Source of the DNA: Candidatus Colinaster equi | Lineage (GTDB): Bacteria > Bacillota > Clostridia > Lachnospirales > Lachnospiraceae | DNA length: 48,001 nucleotides | Direction of reading: 5' to 3' | Assembly: GCA_018064425.1 (NCBI GenBank) | Contig: JAGHVF010000034.1 | Span: forward strand, 1 to 48,001 | Part shown: piece by piece, positions 9,824 through 17,478 of the stretch | How the letters are laid out: every line of letters begins with the position of its first letter | How positions within the stretch are numbered: position 1 is the first letter of the stretch | Notes under the pieces: model-generated | Told to the model about the DNA's origin: nothing | Databases searched by the model: none | Seen by the model: only the letters and a program-made list of their open reading frames with translations | Translations under genes and position numbers: made by a program

Positions 9824-10450
9824 CTATTTTGAAACGCAATTCTTCTTTCTCATATTAACGTACATTTCTACAATCTCAACAAGCTCCTCAATCGGTCTGT
9901 TTCCCGTATCAATGCACAAATCATAATTTCTGGAATCATACAGACTTTTACCTGTAAAGTGCTTATAGTAATTCTCTCGATACTTATCTATTGTGGCAAT
10001 GCGCTTTACTATTTCTTTCTCGCCCAAGCCGCATACTTCCATCGCTCTCTTTACACAATTATCATGTGACGCATAGCAATACAAACGAACAACATCATCT
10101 CTTACACCAAGAATAGCATCCGCACATCTACCCATAATGACGCAATCTTCCGTATCTGCCAATTTTCTGATCATCTGCGCTTCAAGTTTGAAAAGATTGC
10201 TCTCTGAAGAATACTTTTTATCCGAAGGCGATAATGGAGTCGGATTCTTCATCCAATCCTTATCTTCTCCAAGATAATTTCTCTTAAGGCGTTCATCGGA
10301 TTCTCCGAAAAGTGCTTCATTAATTCCTGTCTCGTCAGATAGCATTCTGACTAAATCACGATCATAGAATTTGATACCCATTTTCTTAGAAATCATATTG
10401 CCCAATACTCTACCACCGCTACCATATGTTCTCGATATTGTAATTACCAT
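9824..10450 (-). CDS. Cytidylate kinase-like family protein
   Basis: 208 residues of the cytidylate-kinase-like family (Cytidylate_kin2 type). It starts MVITISRTYGSGGRVLGNMISKKMG, where YGSGGR is a degenerate P-loop; typical Cmk has GxxGxGKG. Later IMGRCADAILG and DSRNYDLCIDTGNR match the family. These proteins resemble nucleoside monophosphate kinases, but most lack a tested substrate and the true cmk is usually elsewhere. The RBS GGAGGAAG is well placed. It lies 15 bp after livF and 39 bp before the aminotransferase start, so it is part of the same transcription unit. Why it is linked to amino acid transport is unclear. Confidence 0.8.
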   Translation of the reverse strand: MVITISRTYGSGGRVLGNMISKKMGIKFYDRDLVRMLSDETGINEALFGESDERLKRNYLGEDKDWMKNPTPLSPSDKKYSSESNLFKLEAQMIRKLADTEDCVIMGRCADAILGVRDDVVRLYCYASHDNCVKRAMEVCGLGEKEIVKRIATIDKYRENYYKHFTGKSLYDSRNYDLCIDTGNRPIEELVEIVEMYVNMRKKNCVSK

Positions 10451-10465
10451 AATACTTCCTCCAAT

Positions 10466-11176
10466 CTATTCTCCCAAATAAGCCTTCTTTACAGATTCGT
10501 CATTCATAAGAACATTTGCATCTCCGGACAATGTAATATTACCGGTCTCAAGTACATATGCTCTATCAGCTATTGACAATGCCTTCTTTGCATTTTGCTC
10601 AACCAATAATACTGTAGTTCCTTGTGAGGATATCTTCTTAATAATGTTAAATATCTCTTCTACAAAAATAGGTGAAAGTCCCATTGAAGGCTCATCCATA
10701 AGAATAAGCTTTGGATGGCTCATCAACGCACGTCCCATTGCAAGCATCTGCTGCTCACCACCGGACAGTGTTCCCGCTGTCTGATTCTTTCTTTCTTCCA
10801 GACGAGGAAAACTTTCATATATCATCTTAAGAGTACTCTCCATCTCTTTCTTGTCATTTCTTGTATATGCGCCAAGCTTAAGATTTTCAAGTACCGATAA
10901 CTGTGCAAACACTCTTCTTCCTTCAGGCACATGAGCCATACCAAGCGATACAATCTTATGTGCAGGTACCTTTGTAATGTCCGTGCCCTCAAAAGTAATG
11001 CTTCCTTTTGATTTAGGCAAAAGTCCGCTGACAGCATGCAATATTGTTGTCTTTCCGGCTCCGTTTGCTCCGATGAGCGATACAACCTCACCCTCATTTA
11101 CTTCAAAGGAAACTCCCTTTATTGCTTTTATAACACCATAATGAACCTCAAGGTCCTTTACTTCCAACATAGCCAT
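10466..11176 (-). CDS. livF: Branched-chain amino acid ABC transporter ATP-binding protein LivF
   Basis: 236 residues, normal LivF length. Walker A is GANGAGKTT (about 36-44), the signature is LSGGEQQMLAMGRAL, Walker B is LILMDEPSMGLSP, and the H-loop position is occupied by Gln (LLVEQNAKKAL), as is typical of LivF. It hydrolyses ATP on the cytoplasmic side of the LivHM permease. ATG at 11176 is preferred (GGAAAGGA about 9 bp upstream); an ATG two codons later (11170) is possible. It follows livG by 42 bp. Confidence 0.94.
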   Translation of the reverse strand: MAMLEVKDLEVHYGVIKAIKGVSFEVNEGEVVSLIGANGAGKTTILHAVSGLLPKSKGSITFEGTDITKVPAHKIVSLGMAHVPEGRRVFAQLSVLENLKLGAYTRNDKKEMESTLKMIYESFPRLEERKNQTAGTLSGGEQQMLAMGRALMSHPKLILMDEPSMGLSPIFVEEIFNIIKKISSQGTTVLLVEQNAKKALSIADRAYVLETGNITLSGDANVLMNDESVKKAYLGE

Positions 11177-11218
11177 AATATTATTCCTTTCCTTACTCAA
11201 GCCATCCGGTATTTTCTG

Positions 11219-11980
11219 TTAGTCATCACCCAGATATGCCTTAATAACATCCGGATTGTTGAGAACATCTGATGTCTTACCCTGTGCAAGCACCTGACCG
11301 AAGTTAAGTACCGTAAGTTCCTCACATATTCCGGATACCAGTTTCATATCATGTTCAATCAATAATATAGTCATATCAAACTTATCTCTTATCAGTCTGA
11401 TTGTTTCCATTAATTCCTTTGTTTCATTTGGGTTCATACCTGCAGCCGGCTCATCCAAAAGCAACAATTTTGGATTTGTCGCCAACGCTCTGGCAATCTC
11501 CAGCTTACGCTGTTTTCCGTACGGAAGATTGCTGGCTAAATAATCGCATTCCTTATCCAAATCGAAAACCTTCAATAACTCCATTGCCTTTTCTTTCATA
11601 ATCGCTTCCTGCTTGCGATAACTCGGCAAACGAAGAATTCCTGCAATAGTCGAATACGGATAATCGTTATGTAAACCAACCTTTACATTATCAAGTACTG
11701 TCAACTCTTTGAACAATCTAATATTCTGGAACGTTCTGGCTATTCCCTCTTTGTTAATCTGAGTTGTTTTCTGTCCGGTAATATTTTTTCCGTCAAGAAT
11801 AATTACTCCGTCAGACGGTTTATACACACCTGTAAGCAGATTGAAGACAGTTGTCTTACCTGCTCCGTTAGGGCCAATCAATCCGTACAGCTCACCTTTT
11901 TCAATTTTCAGACTAAAATCATCAACTGCTCGAAGTCCACCGAAGGAAATGCCAAGTCCTGTTACATCCAACATTGCCAT
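11219..11980 (-). CDS. livG: Branched-chain amino acid ABC transporter ATP-binding protein LivG
   Basis: 253 residues, usual length. Walker A is GPNGAGKTT (about 36-44), followed by the LivG-type Q-loop region ARTFQNIRLFKELTVLDNV. The signature segment is LPYGKQRKLEIARALA, where LPYGKQ replaces the canonical LSGGQ as is normal for LivG. Walker B is LLLLDEPAAGMNP and the H-loop is LIEHDMKLV. It pairs with LivF as the second ATPase. Its start is only 2 bp after the livM stop, with AGGAGGAGG inside the end of livM, indicating translational coupling. Confidence 0.95.
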   Translation of the reverse strand: MAMLDVTGLGISFGGLRAVDDFSLKIEKGELYGLIGPNGAGKTTVFNLLTGVYKPSDGVIILDGKNITGQKTTQINKEGIARTFQNIRLFKELTVLDNVKVGLHNDYPYSTIAGILRLPSYRKQEAIMKEKAMELLKVFDLDKECDYLASNLPYGKQRKLEIARALATNPKLLLLDEPAAGMNPNETKELMETIRLIRDKFDMTILLIEHDMKLVSGICEELTVLNFGQVLAQGKTSDVLNNPDVIKAYLGDD

Positions 11981-11982
11981 AA

Positions 11983-13041
11983 CTATGCCTCCTCCTTCTT
12001 TAATTTCTTTCCAAACAATCTCTTAAGTGAATACTTTTCTCTAAGTTCAAGTGCAGCCGGGGCACAATTGAATAACATCATCACAATCAATACTATTGAA
12101 TAGATGAGCATTCTGTAATCACTGAAGCCTCTAAGTAACTCCGGTAAAACCGTAAGAATTGCAGCTGCAATAATAGAACCTCTGATTCTTCCGATTCCGC
12201 CAAGAACAACATATACAAGTATCATGATTGACATGTTATATCCAAAATTCTTAGGCTGTGCCATCAAATTATTGAGATTATGTGAATAAAGCGCTCCTGC
12301 GGCACCCGCCATAGATGCAGATATTGCAAATGCCATAAGTTTATATTTGGAAATATTGATTCCGACAGATTCTGCGGCAATTCTGTTATCTCTTATTGCC
12401 ATAACAGCACGTCCCGATCTACTGTTTACAAAATTAATCACAATAGCAATAGTAAGTAATAATACAATAATTCCTATTGTGAATGTCGAATCATTCGGAA
12501 TACCTGTAATACCCTGCGGTCCTTTTACAATTACTTCTCCGTCCGCGCTCATGTTAAGCGATGCCGTATCTGTAAACGAAAGATGCATACCGTTCTCATC
12601 TTTACCAATATAAAGTACATTGACAATATTCTTAATAATTTCGCCAAATGCCAATGTTACTATTGCAAGATAATCTCCGCGAAGTCGAAGTACAGGTATA
12701 CCAATCAGTACACCAAAGACAGCCGAAACAAGTGCACCAAGCAAGATTGCAATAATGAATCTCACAATACTATTCATACCGGAATTCTTCAAACACATTG
12801 AAAAGAAAGCCGAAACAAACGCACCGATACACATAAATCCCGCATGTCCCAAACTCAATTCACCCAAGATACCTACCGTAAGGTTGAGTGAAACAGCCAT
12901 TATTGTATATACACATACCGGAACCAACAAACCTTTAAACAGACTCGACAACGATCCTGTTGCCGACAATGTCTGCATTATTGCATAAAAAGCAATTATT
13001 ATACCGTATGTGATTAGATTGTCTTTTAATTGTTTATTCAT
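11983..13041 (-). CDS. livM: Branched-chain amino acid ABC transporter permease LivM
   Basis: 352-residue integral membrane permease with many hydrophobic segments and the LivM features LSLGHAGFMCIGAFVSA, VLRLRGDYLAIVTLAFGEI and ILVYVVLGGIGRIRGSIIAA. It forms the translocation path with LivH. ATG at 13041 is preferred because GGGAGG is 9 bp upstream; the ATG at 13050 directly abuts that SD and is too close. It lies 17 bp after livH. Confidence 0.94.
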   Translation of the reverse strand: MNKQLKDNLITYGIIIAFYAIMQTLSATGSLSSLFKGLLVPVCVYTIMAVSLNLTVGILGELSLGHAGFMCIGAFVSAFFSMCLKNSGMNSIVRFIIAILLGALVSAVFGVLIGIPVLRLRGDYLAIVTLAFGEIIKNIVNVLYIGKDENGMHLSFTDTASLNMSADGEVIVKGPQGITGIPNDSTFTIGIIVLLLTIAIVINFVNSRSGRAVMAIRDNRIAAESVGINISKYKLMAFAISASMAGAAGALYSHNLNNLMAQPKNFGYNMSIMILVYVVLGGIGRIRGSIIAAAILTVLPELLRGFSDYRMLIYSIVLIVMMLFNCAPAALELREKYSLKRLFGKKLKKEEA

Positions 13042-13058
13042 TCTGACCATCCTCCCAC

Positions 13059-13940
13059 TTAAACTTTCTCACTATACTTCTTGCCAAGCAATCCTGTAGG
13101 CTTAACCAAAAGTACAATTATCAGAACAGAGAACACAATAGCGTCTGCCATCTGCGAAGAAATATATGCTTTACTAAGATTCTCTATTATTCCAAGCAGT
13201 ATTCCACCGATAAATGCTCCCGGAATTGAACCGATTCCTCCAAATACAGCTGCAACGAATGCCTTTATACCGGGCATAGATCCTGTATAAGGAGTCAAAG
13301 TCGGATATGCCGAACACAGTAACGCACCTGCAACTGCTGCAAGTCCCGAACCAATTGCGAATGTTAACGAAATAGTTCCATTGACATTGATACCCATGAG
13401 CTCGGCCGCATCTTTATCCTCCGATACCGCAAGCATAGCCTGACCGGCTTTTGTCTTTTTAATAAACAACGACAATGCAATCATAATTATAATACAAGCA
13501 ATAATTGTTATTTGTGTTTCACCCGTTATAACTATCTGACCGTCGGCCAACGAAATAGGTGTCATATTTACAACTGATGTAAACAACTTGGCATCACTTC
13601 CAAATATAAGCAATGCTACATTCTGCAAAAGATAGCTGACACCGATAGCTGTAATCAATACAGCAAGAGGTGTTGCTTTTCTAAGTGGCTTGTATGCCAC
13701 CTTTTCAATTACAACTCCAAGCACGGTACATGCTACTATTGAAATAAGTACGGCAAGTAACGGATTCAGTCCCGCACCGTTCATTATGGTATAGATAACA
13801 AATCCGCCGACCATAATAACATCGCCATGTGCAAAGTTAAGCATCTTAGCTATTCCATACACCATTGTATAGCCCAAAGCGATAATAGCATACACGCTTC
13901 CAAGGCTAAGGCCATTAATCAGATAATTCCAAAAACTCAT
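13059..13940 (-). CDS. livH: Branched-chain amino acid ABC transporter permease LivH
   Basis: 293 residues. The N-terminus is typical for LivH (NYLINGLSLGSVYAIIALG, then YTMVYGIAKMLNFAHGDVIM), with the EAA-like segment AFVAAVFGGIGSIPGAFIGG in the C-terminal half. It has about eight membrane segments. ATG at 13940 is supported by GAGGG about 6 bp upstream and by the family N-terminus. It is the first gene after the binding protein livK, separated by the terminator-like hairpin at 14024-14053 that also contains a predicted promoter. Confidence 0.94.
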   Translation of the reverse strand: MSFWNYLINGLSLGSVYAIIALGYTMVYGIAKMLNFAHGDVIMVGGFVIYTIMNGAGLNPLLAVLISIVACTVLGVVIEKVAYKPLRKATPLAVLITAIGVSYLLQNVALLIFGSDAKLFTSVVNMTPISLADGQIVITGETQITIIACIIIMIALSLFIKKTKAGQAMLAVSEDKDAAELMGINVNGTISLTFAIGSGLAAVAGALLCSAYPTLTPYTGSMPGIKAFVAAVFGGIGSIPGAFIGGILLGIIENLSKAYISSQMADAIVFSVLIIVLLVKPTGLLGKKYSEKV

Positions 13941-14018
13941 ATTATCCCTCGATTCCATAAAAAATTTACGTAAATATGTACAATATGCCACTGTATATGA
14001 CAGTTTGACACTCTTTCT

Positions 14019-14047
14019 ATTATAAAAAAAAGGGTTGCCAATGGCAA
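14019..14047 (-). promoter_or_regulatory. Predicted livHMGF promoter embedded in the livK terminator
   Basis: On the minus strand TTGCCA (14047-14042), a 17-base spacer and a perfect TATAAT (14024-14019). The -35 lies in the terminator stem and the -10 begins at the last T of its U-tract. The predicted start near 14012 gives a leader of about 70 nt before livH. Both elements fit consensus, but the overlap could be accidental. Confidence 0.55.
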
Positions 14048-14053
14048 CCCTTT
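14024..14053 (-). terminator. Terminator or attenuator between livK and livH
   Basis: Perfect stem AGGGTTGCC / GGCAACCCT (14031-14039 with 14043-14051) with a 3-base loop, followed on the minus strand by eight T residues (14031-14024). It would end most livK transcripts and keep the binding protein in excess over the membrane components, a common arrangement in ABC operons. Confidence 0.9.
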
Positions 14054-14088
14054 AATTTCACTAAAAATTATGCGCTCTCTTGCTGCAA

Positions 14089-15267
14089 TTACATTGCAAC
14101 ATATGCACCGTTCTTAATTACAACAGCCTTAGGATCCTTGTTAACCTCACCTTCAGCATTCCATGTCATACCAACACCTGTAAGTCCGTCAAGAGAAATC
14201 TCTGTAATAGCACCCTTGAGAGCCTCACACATATCAGAGATGCTCATATCTGCGCTAATACCTGCCTTCTCAGCAGCAGCCTTGATTGCATATACAGCAT
14301 CGTATGCATCTGCGGCAAACTGGTTAGGTGTCTCACCGTATGACTCTGTATACTTAGCTACGAAATTCTTTGTCATATCATCTGTTGCGTCTGCAGCAAA
14401 TGGTGTAAGAAGCATTACATCCTCAGCAAGTGCTACATCAAAGTTCTCAACAGCAAGGATACCGTCAAGACCATCACAACCGAAGAACTTTGTATCAAAT
14501 CCAATTGTATCAGCCTGCTTAAGAATAAGAGTTGCCTCTGTGTAGTAGATAGGAAGGAATACGAGCTCAGCGCCACCATCCTTAGCCTTCTGAAGCTGTG
14601 TTGTGAAATCTGTCTTGTTATCAGCTGTGAAAGCCTCTGCAGCTACAATTTCAAGGCCCTTCTGTGTTGCTTCAGCACTAAACTTCTCATAAATACCTGA
14701 AGAGTAAACATCAGAGCTATCATAAATAACAGCAACTTTGCTTGCAATAGCGTTATCAGCAATGTAATCAGCTGAAGCAGCACCCTGGTTAGGGTCTGTA
14801 AAGCAAACCTGATATACATTATCATTACCGTTAATACAATCAACTGATGAACCTGAAGGTGTAACCTGGAACATATTGTCTTCAGCAGACTTAGCAGCTA
14901 CAGCTACACAACATCCACTTGTTGTAGAACCAACAAGCATCTGCATACCCCAGTCCTTAAGTGTATTGTATGCATTTACAGACTTCTCTGCATCACACTC
15001 ATCATCCTGGAAATCATACTCAACCTGAACACCATTGATACCGCCTGCAGCGTTAATCTCATCAACCGCAATCTGTGCACCGTTCTTTACAGCATTACCA
15101 TATACAGCAGCTGCACCTGTTACAGGGCCGATACCACCAATCTTAAATACTGCCTGACCGTCTGCGCTTGCGTTTGCATCAGTAGTTGTTGTCTGTGCGT
15201 TACCACAACCTACAAGTAATGTAGCTACCATGGCAACAGCAAGTAATAAGCTTACTAACTTTTTCAT
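14089..15267 (-). CDS. livK: Branched-chain amino acid ABC transporter substrate-binding protein LivK
   Basis: 392-residue lipoprotein. The signal peptide MKKLVSLLLAVAMVATLLVGC ends in a lipobox, giving a lipidated Cys21. The mature part is a type I periplasmic-binding fold (IGGIGPVTGAAAVYGNAVKNG near the N-terminus; binding-site region STTSGCCVAVA; AADAYDAVYAI near the C-terminus). It captures Leu, Ile, Val or related amino acids outside the membrane and delivers them to LivHM; exact specificity is unknown. ATG at 15267 has GGAGG about 9 bp upstream. It has its own strong sigma-A promoter and is followed by a terminator-like hairpin. Confidence 0.93.
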   Translation of the reverse strand: MKKLVSLLLAVAMVATLLVGCGNAQTTTTDANASADGQAVFKIGGIGPVTGAAAVYGNAVKNGAQIAVDEINAAGGINGVQVEYDFQDDECDAEKSVNAYNTLKDWGMQMLVGSTTSGCCVAVAAKSAEDNMFQVTPSGSSVDCINGNDNVYQVCFTDPNQGAASADYIADNAIASKVAVIYDSSDVYSSGIYEKFSAEATQKGLEIVAAEAFTADNKTDFTTQLQKAKDGGAELVFLPIYYTEATLILKQADTIGFDTKFFGCDGLDGILAVENFDVALAEDVMLLTPFAADATDDMTKNFVAKYTESYGETPNQFAADAYDAVYAIKAAAEKAGISADMSISDMCEALKGAITEISLDGLTGVGMTWNAEGEVNKDPKAVVIKNGAYVAM

Positions 15268-15314
15268 AATAGAAACCTCCAAACTATTAATTTAGATTTA
15301 TATACACAATTTGT

Positions 15315-15343
15315 AAGATACTCGTTTTTTTCTGCCGTGTCAA
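15315..15343 (-). promoter_or_regulatory. Sigma-A promoter of livK
   Basis: On the minus strand a perfect TTGACA (15343-15338), a 17-base spacer and TATCTT (15320-15315). It is the same -35/-10 pair as the hrcA promoter. The leader to the livK start is about 40 nt. Confidence 0.85.
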
Positions 15344-15410
15344 TATATACAGCATATTATGCACTCATATTGCATTATTATTGCTGACACAACATTTTAC
15401 GTTTATGCAA

Positions 15411-15444
15411 TAAAAAATGCCCCAAAGCAATGCTTTGAGGCATA
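15411..15444 (-). terminator. Terminator after cobS
   Basis: Hairpin ATGCC-CAAAGCA / TGCTTTG-GGCAT around 15418-15443 with a single mismatch in the stem, followed on the minus strand by TTTTTT (15416-15411). It begins a few bases after the cobS stop codon. Confidence 0.88.
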
Positions 15445-15457
15445 ATATGCAAAAATC

Positions 15458-16234
15458 TTATAACCATGATTTTGTAGCGATAAGTGCGGCAATCGGAATA
15501 ACCACTTCGCAAACATTTATAAAGAAATTGGCTGTCTCTTCCATTACACCGCCAAAATTCTTATATGTCATAATCAAATAATATATATATGATAAAGCTG
15601 CTCCGACAAGACATGCTACTCCGACCGAAACATTAATCTCTATCATAAGGAATGCGCTTATTCCAATGTATGCTACCAAAATCAGAACCTGCACTATCTT
15701 TTGAGATTTCTTGTCGGGTACATACAACATACCCTTTCCTTCTGCAGCCGGCTTGCCTGATAACAATGCAATACCTGCTAATGATCTTGAAATAATATAT
15801 CCGAATGCTATAACGAAAATCTCATCCGGTTGCAACTCACTCCACACACCGATAGCAACCATAAAATAGCATATACACACAATTATTGCAGAATATCCGC
15901 CATGAGCATCTTCCTTGAGAATATGAATTTTTTCTTCTCTTGATTTATGTGAGCTCAATGCATCTGTTGTTCTAAAAAAGCCGTCCAAATGTGCTCCGCC
16001 CGACAAAATGCTTGGGATTACCGCCCCAACAACAGCAGGCAACACAAGATAATTACACAAATACGGGTATGCAACTGCCCATCTGTTAATTATCGTACCA
16101 ATAATAGCTCCAATTAAAGGAATAAATATCAATACAAAAGAGCAATTTTCCTTACTACGTTCTAACTTGGTCTTTGGACTTATCGAATATCCCGAAAAAG
16201 CCATCAAAAAGCTTCTGCCAATACTTTTCATCAA
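15458..16234 (-). CDS. cobS: Adenosylcobinamide-GDP ribazoletransferase (cobalamin synthase) CobS
   Basis: 258-residue membrane enzyme joining adenosylcobinamide-GDP and alpha-ribazole in the last steps of the B12 nucleotide loop. The family signature is GGAHLDGFFRTTDALSSH (about 84-101) followed by HILKEDAHGGYSAI; the rest is a series of hydrophobic helices. The Asp-rich motif is present though shorter than the classical DGLADTxDG form, as in other clostridial versions. Two adjacent ATG codons (16234, 16231) follow AGAGG; the first is used. It starts 8 bp after the DUF3048 lipoprotein stop. No other cob genes and no cobalamin riboswitch are visible, so it may work in salvage or with distant genes. 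Confidence 0.9.
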   Translation of the reverse strand: MMKSIGRSFLMAFSGYSISPKTKLERSKENCSFVLIFIPLIGAIIGTIINRWAVAYPYLCNYLVLPAVVGAVIPSILSGGAHLDGFFRTTDALSSHKSREEKIHILKEDAHGGYSAIIVCICYFMVAIGVWSELQPDEIFVIAFGYIISRSLAGIALLSGKPAAEGKGMLYVPDKKSQKIVQVLILVAYIGISAFLMIEINVSVGVACLVGAALSYIYYLIMTYKNFGGVMEETANFFINVCEVVIPIAALIATKSWL

Positions 16235-16242
16235 TAATACCT

Positions 16243-17409
16243 CTACTCAATTACAACATCATCCGCATAATCCTTCCAGATAATGCATATCCAGGTCTTG
16301 CCTGTATTAAGTTCGATTTCATTACCGTCCTTATCGTGATACTTTGTAGGCTCATATATCTGAGTTCTGTTCCAAGTACCTTCTATCATCTTACCATCGG
16401 TAAATACAATAGCTTTATCTACATCTTCGCCGATAAGACCAAATGCAAGATAATCATTAGAATCTCTTACAATACCGTCACAATACTGGAACACGACATT
16501 ATCATATGCAAGTTGATTACCCGTCTCTGCATCAATGTGCTTGTCACCGTACTGGAATCTGTAGTATTTCTTATCTGCTTCATTATATTCGAATCTACTC
16601 TGGACTTTACTGTATCCATTGGCCTTTCCTGTCTCCTTGCCGCCCGGATACAATACGCTTGCCTTAGGCGCATCGTCATATGATACGCGTTCTCCCAATT
16701 CAGGATATGTAAATTTGTGAATAAATCCGGTTCTTAATGTTGTACGATATCCGAATTTCTCAATATCTTTCAATACACCCTCATTGGATAAATATACATT
16801 ATGCGGTGCTTTTCTGTCGCTGGTTCTGAAAAAAGCATTGGTAGCAGGTCTGTCTATTCCCGATACTGCTCCCGAGATATTATCTACCGCTTCCGAATTG
16901 AGCATATCACCAACGTATATTGTAGCCTGTCCAAAATGTGCATATATTGCATCATATTCCAACGCCAAATATACAAAATAGTCTCGACTGCTTCGTATTG
17001 ATCCAATCTTTGGAATATTTTCATAATCCTCGAAAATACCCATCAATCTAGTTATTCGTCCTTCAACAGGGGCCTCATATACAATTGAAGCCTGCTCAAT
17101 ACCTGATTGCGGACAACCTGCCTGTATATTATTCATCATCACAGCCAACGGTCTGTGATCCAACTTGTTGTATGTAATCTGTTCACCGGAAAATTGTGAG
17201 CGGAACACTTCTTCATCCGAAGTATCCTCTATAACCTCTTCATCAATGTCCGTTGCAGCCTCTGTCTCTTCTTCTACCGAAGTTGTCTCCTGCACAATCG
17301 GTTTGCTGTCCTGCTTCGTATCGGACGTCGGTGCTATAACAGAAGTATCGCAACCGACGAGCAGCAATGTTGTAGCCAATATACATACAGCTATCGCTTT
17401 CTTACGCAT
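16243..17409 (-). CDS. DUF3048 domain lipoprotein (YerB-like)
   Basis: 388 residues. An N-terminal lipoprotein signal ends in LLLVGC (Cys20), followed by an acidic Thr/Glu-rich linker (about 25-75) and a DUF3048 region: HRPLAVMMNNIQAGCPQSGIEQA then VYEAPVEGRITRLMGIFEDY, SIRSSRDYFV, and HNVYLSNEGVL. The C-terminal part has the DUF3048 C-terminal look (YDNVVFQYCDG... TGKTWICII). The family is common in Firmicutes and anchored outside the membrane; its biochemical role is not established. ATG has AGGAG about 9 bp upstream. It lies 69 bp after the flippase gene and 8 bp before cobS, forming a likely operon. Confidence 0.88.
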   Translation of the reverse strand: MRKKAIAVCILATTLLLVGCDTSVIAPTSDTKQDSKPIVQETTSVEEETEAATDIDEEVIEDTSDEEVFRSQFSGEQITYNKLDHRPLAVMMNNIQAGCPQSGIEQASIVYEAPVEGRITRLMGIFEDYENIPKIGSIRSSRDYFVYLALEYDAIYAHFGQATIYVGDMLNSEAVDNISGAVSGIDRPATNAFFRTSDRKAPHNVYLSNEGVLKDIEKFGYRTTLRTGFIHKFTYPELGERVSYDDAPKASVLYPGGKETGKANGYSKVQSRFEYNEADKKYYRFQYGDKHIDAETGNQLAYDNVVFQYCDGIVRDSNDYLAFGLIGEDVDKAIVFTDGKMIEGTWNRTQIYEPTKYHDKDGNEIELNTGKTWICIIWKDYADDVVIE

Positions 17410-17478
17410 ACAATGTTCTCCTTTTCGAACACTCTCCCCGTCATATCGTTTTATTTTACAACTTTATGTATAAAAAAT

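Noticed and set aside
15268-15457. Search for a T-box, leucine-responsive or cobalamin riboswitch between livK and cobS
   Set aside because: Only a terminator and a sigma-A promoter are visible; no T-box bulge sequence or B12-box-like motif is seen.
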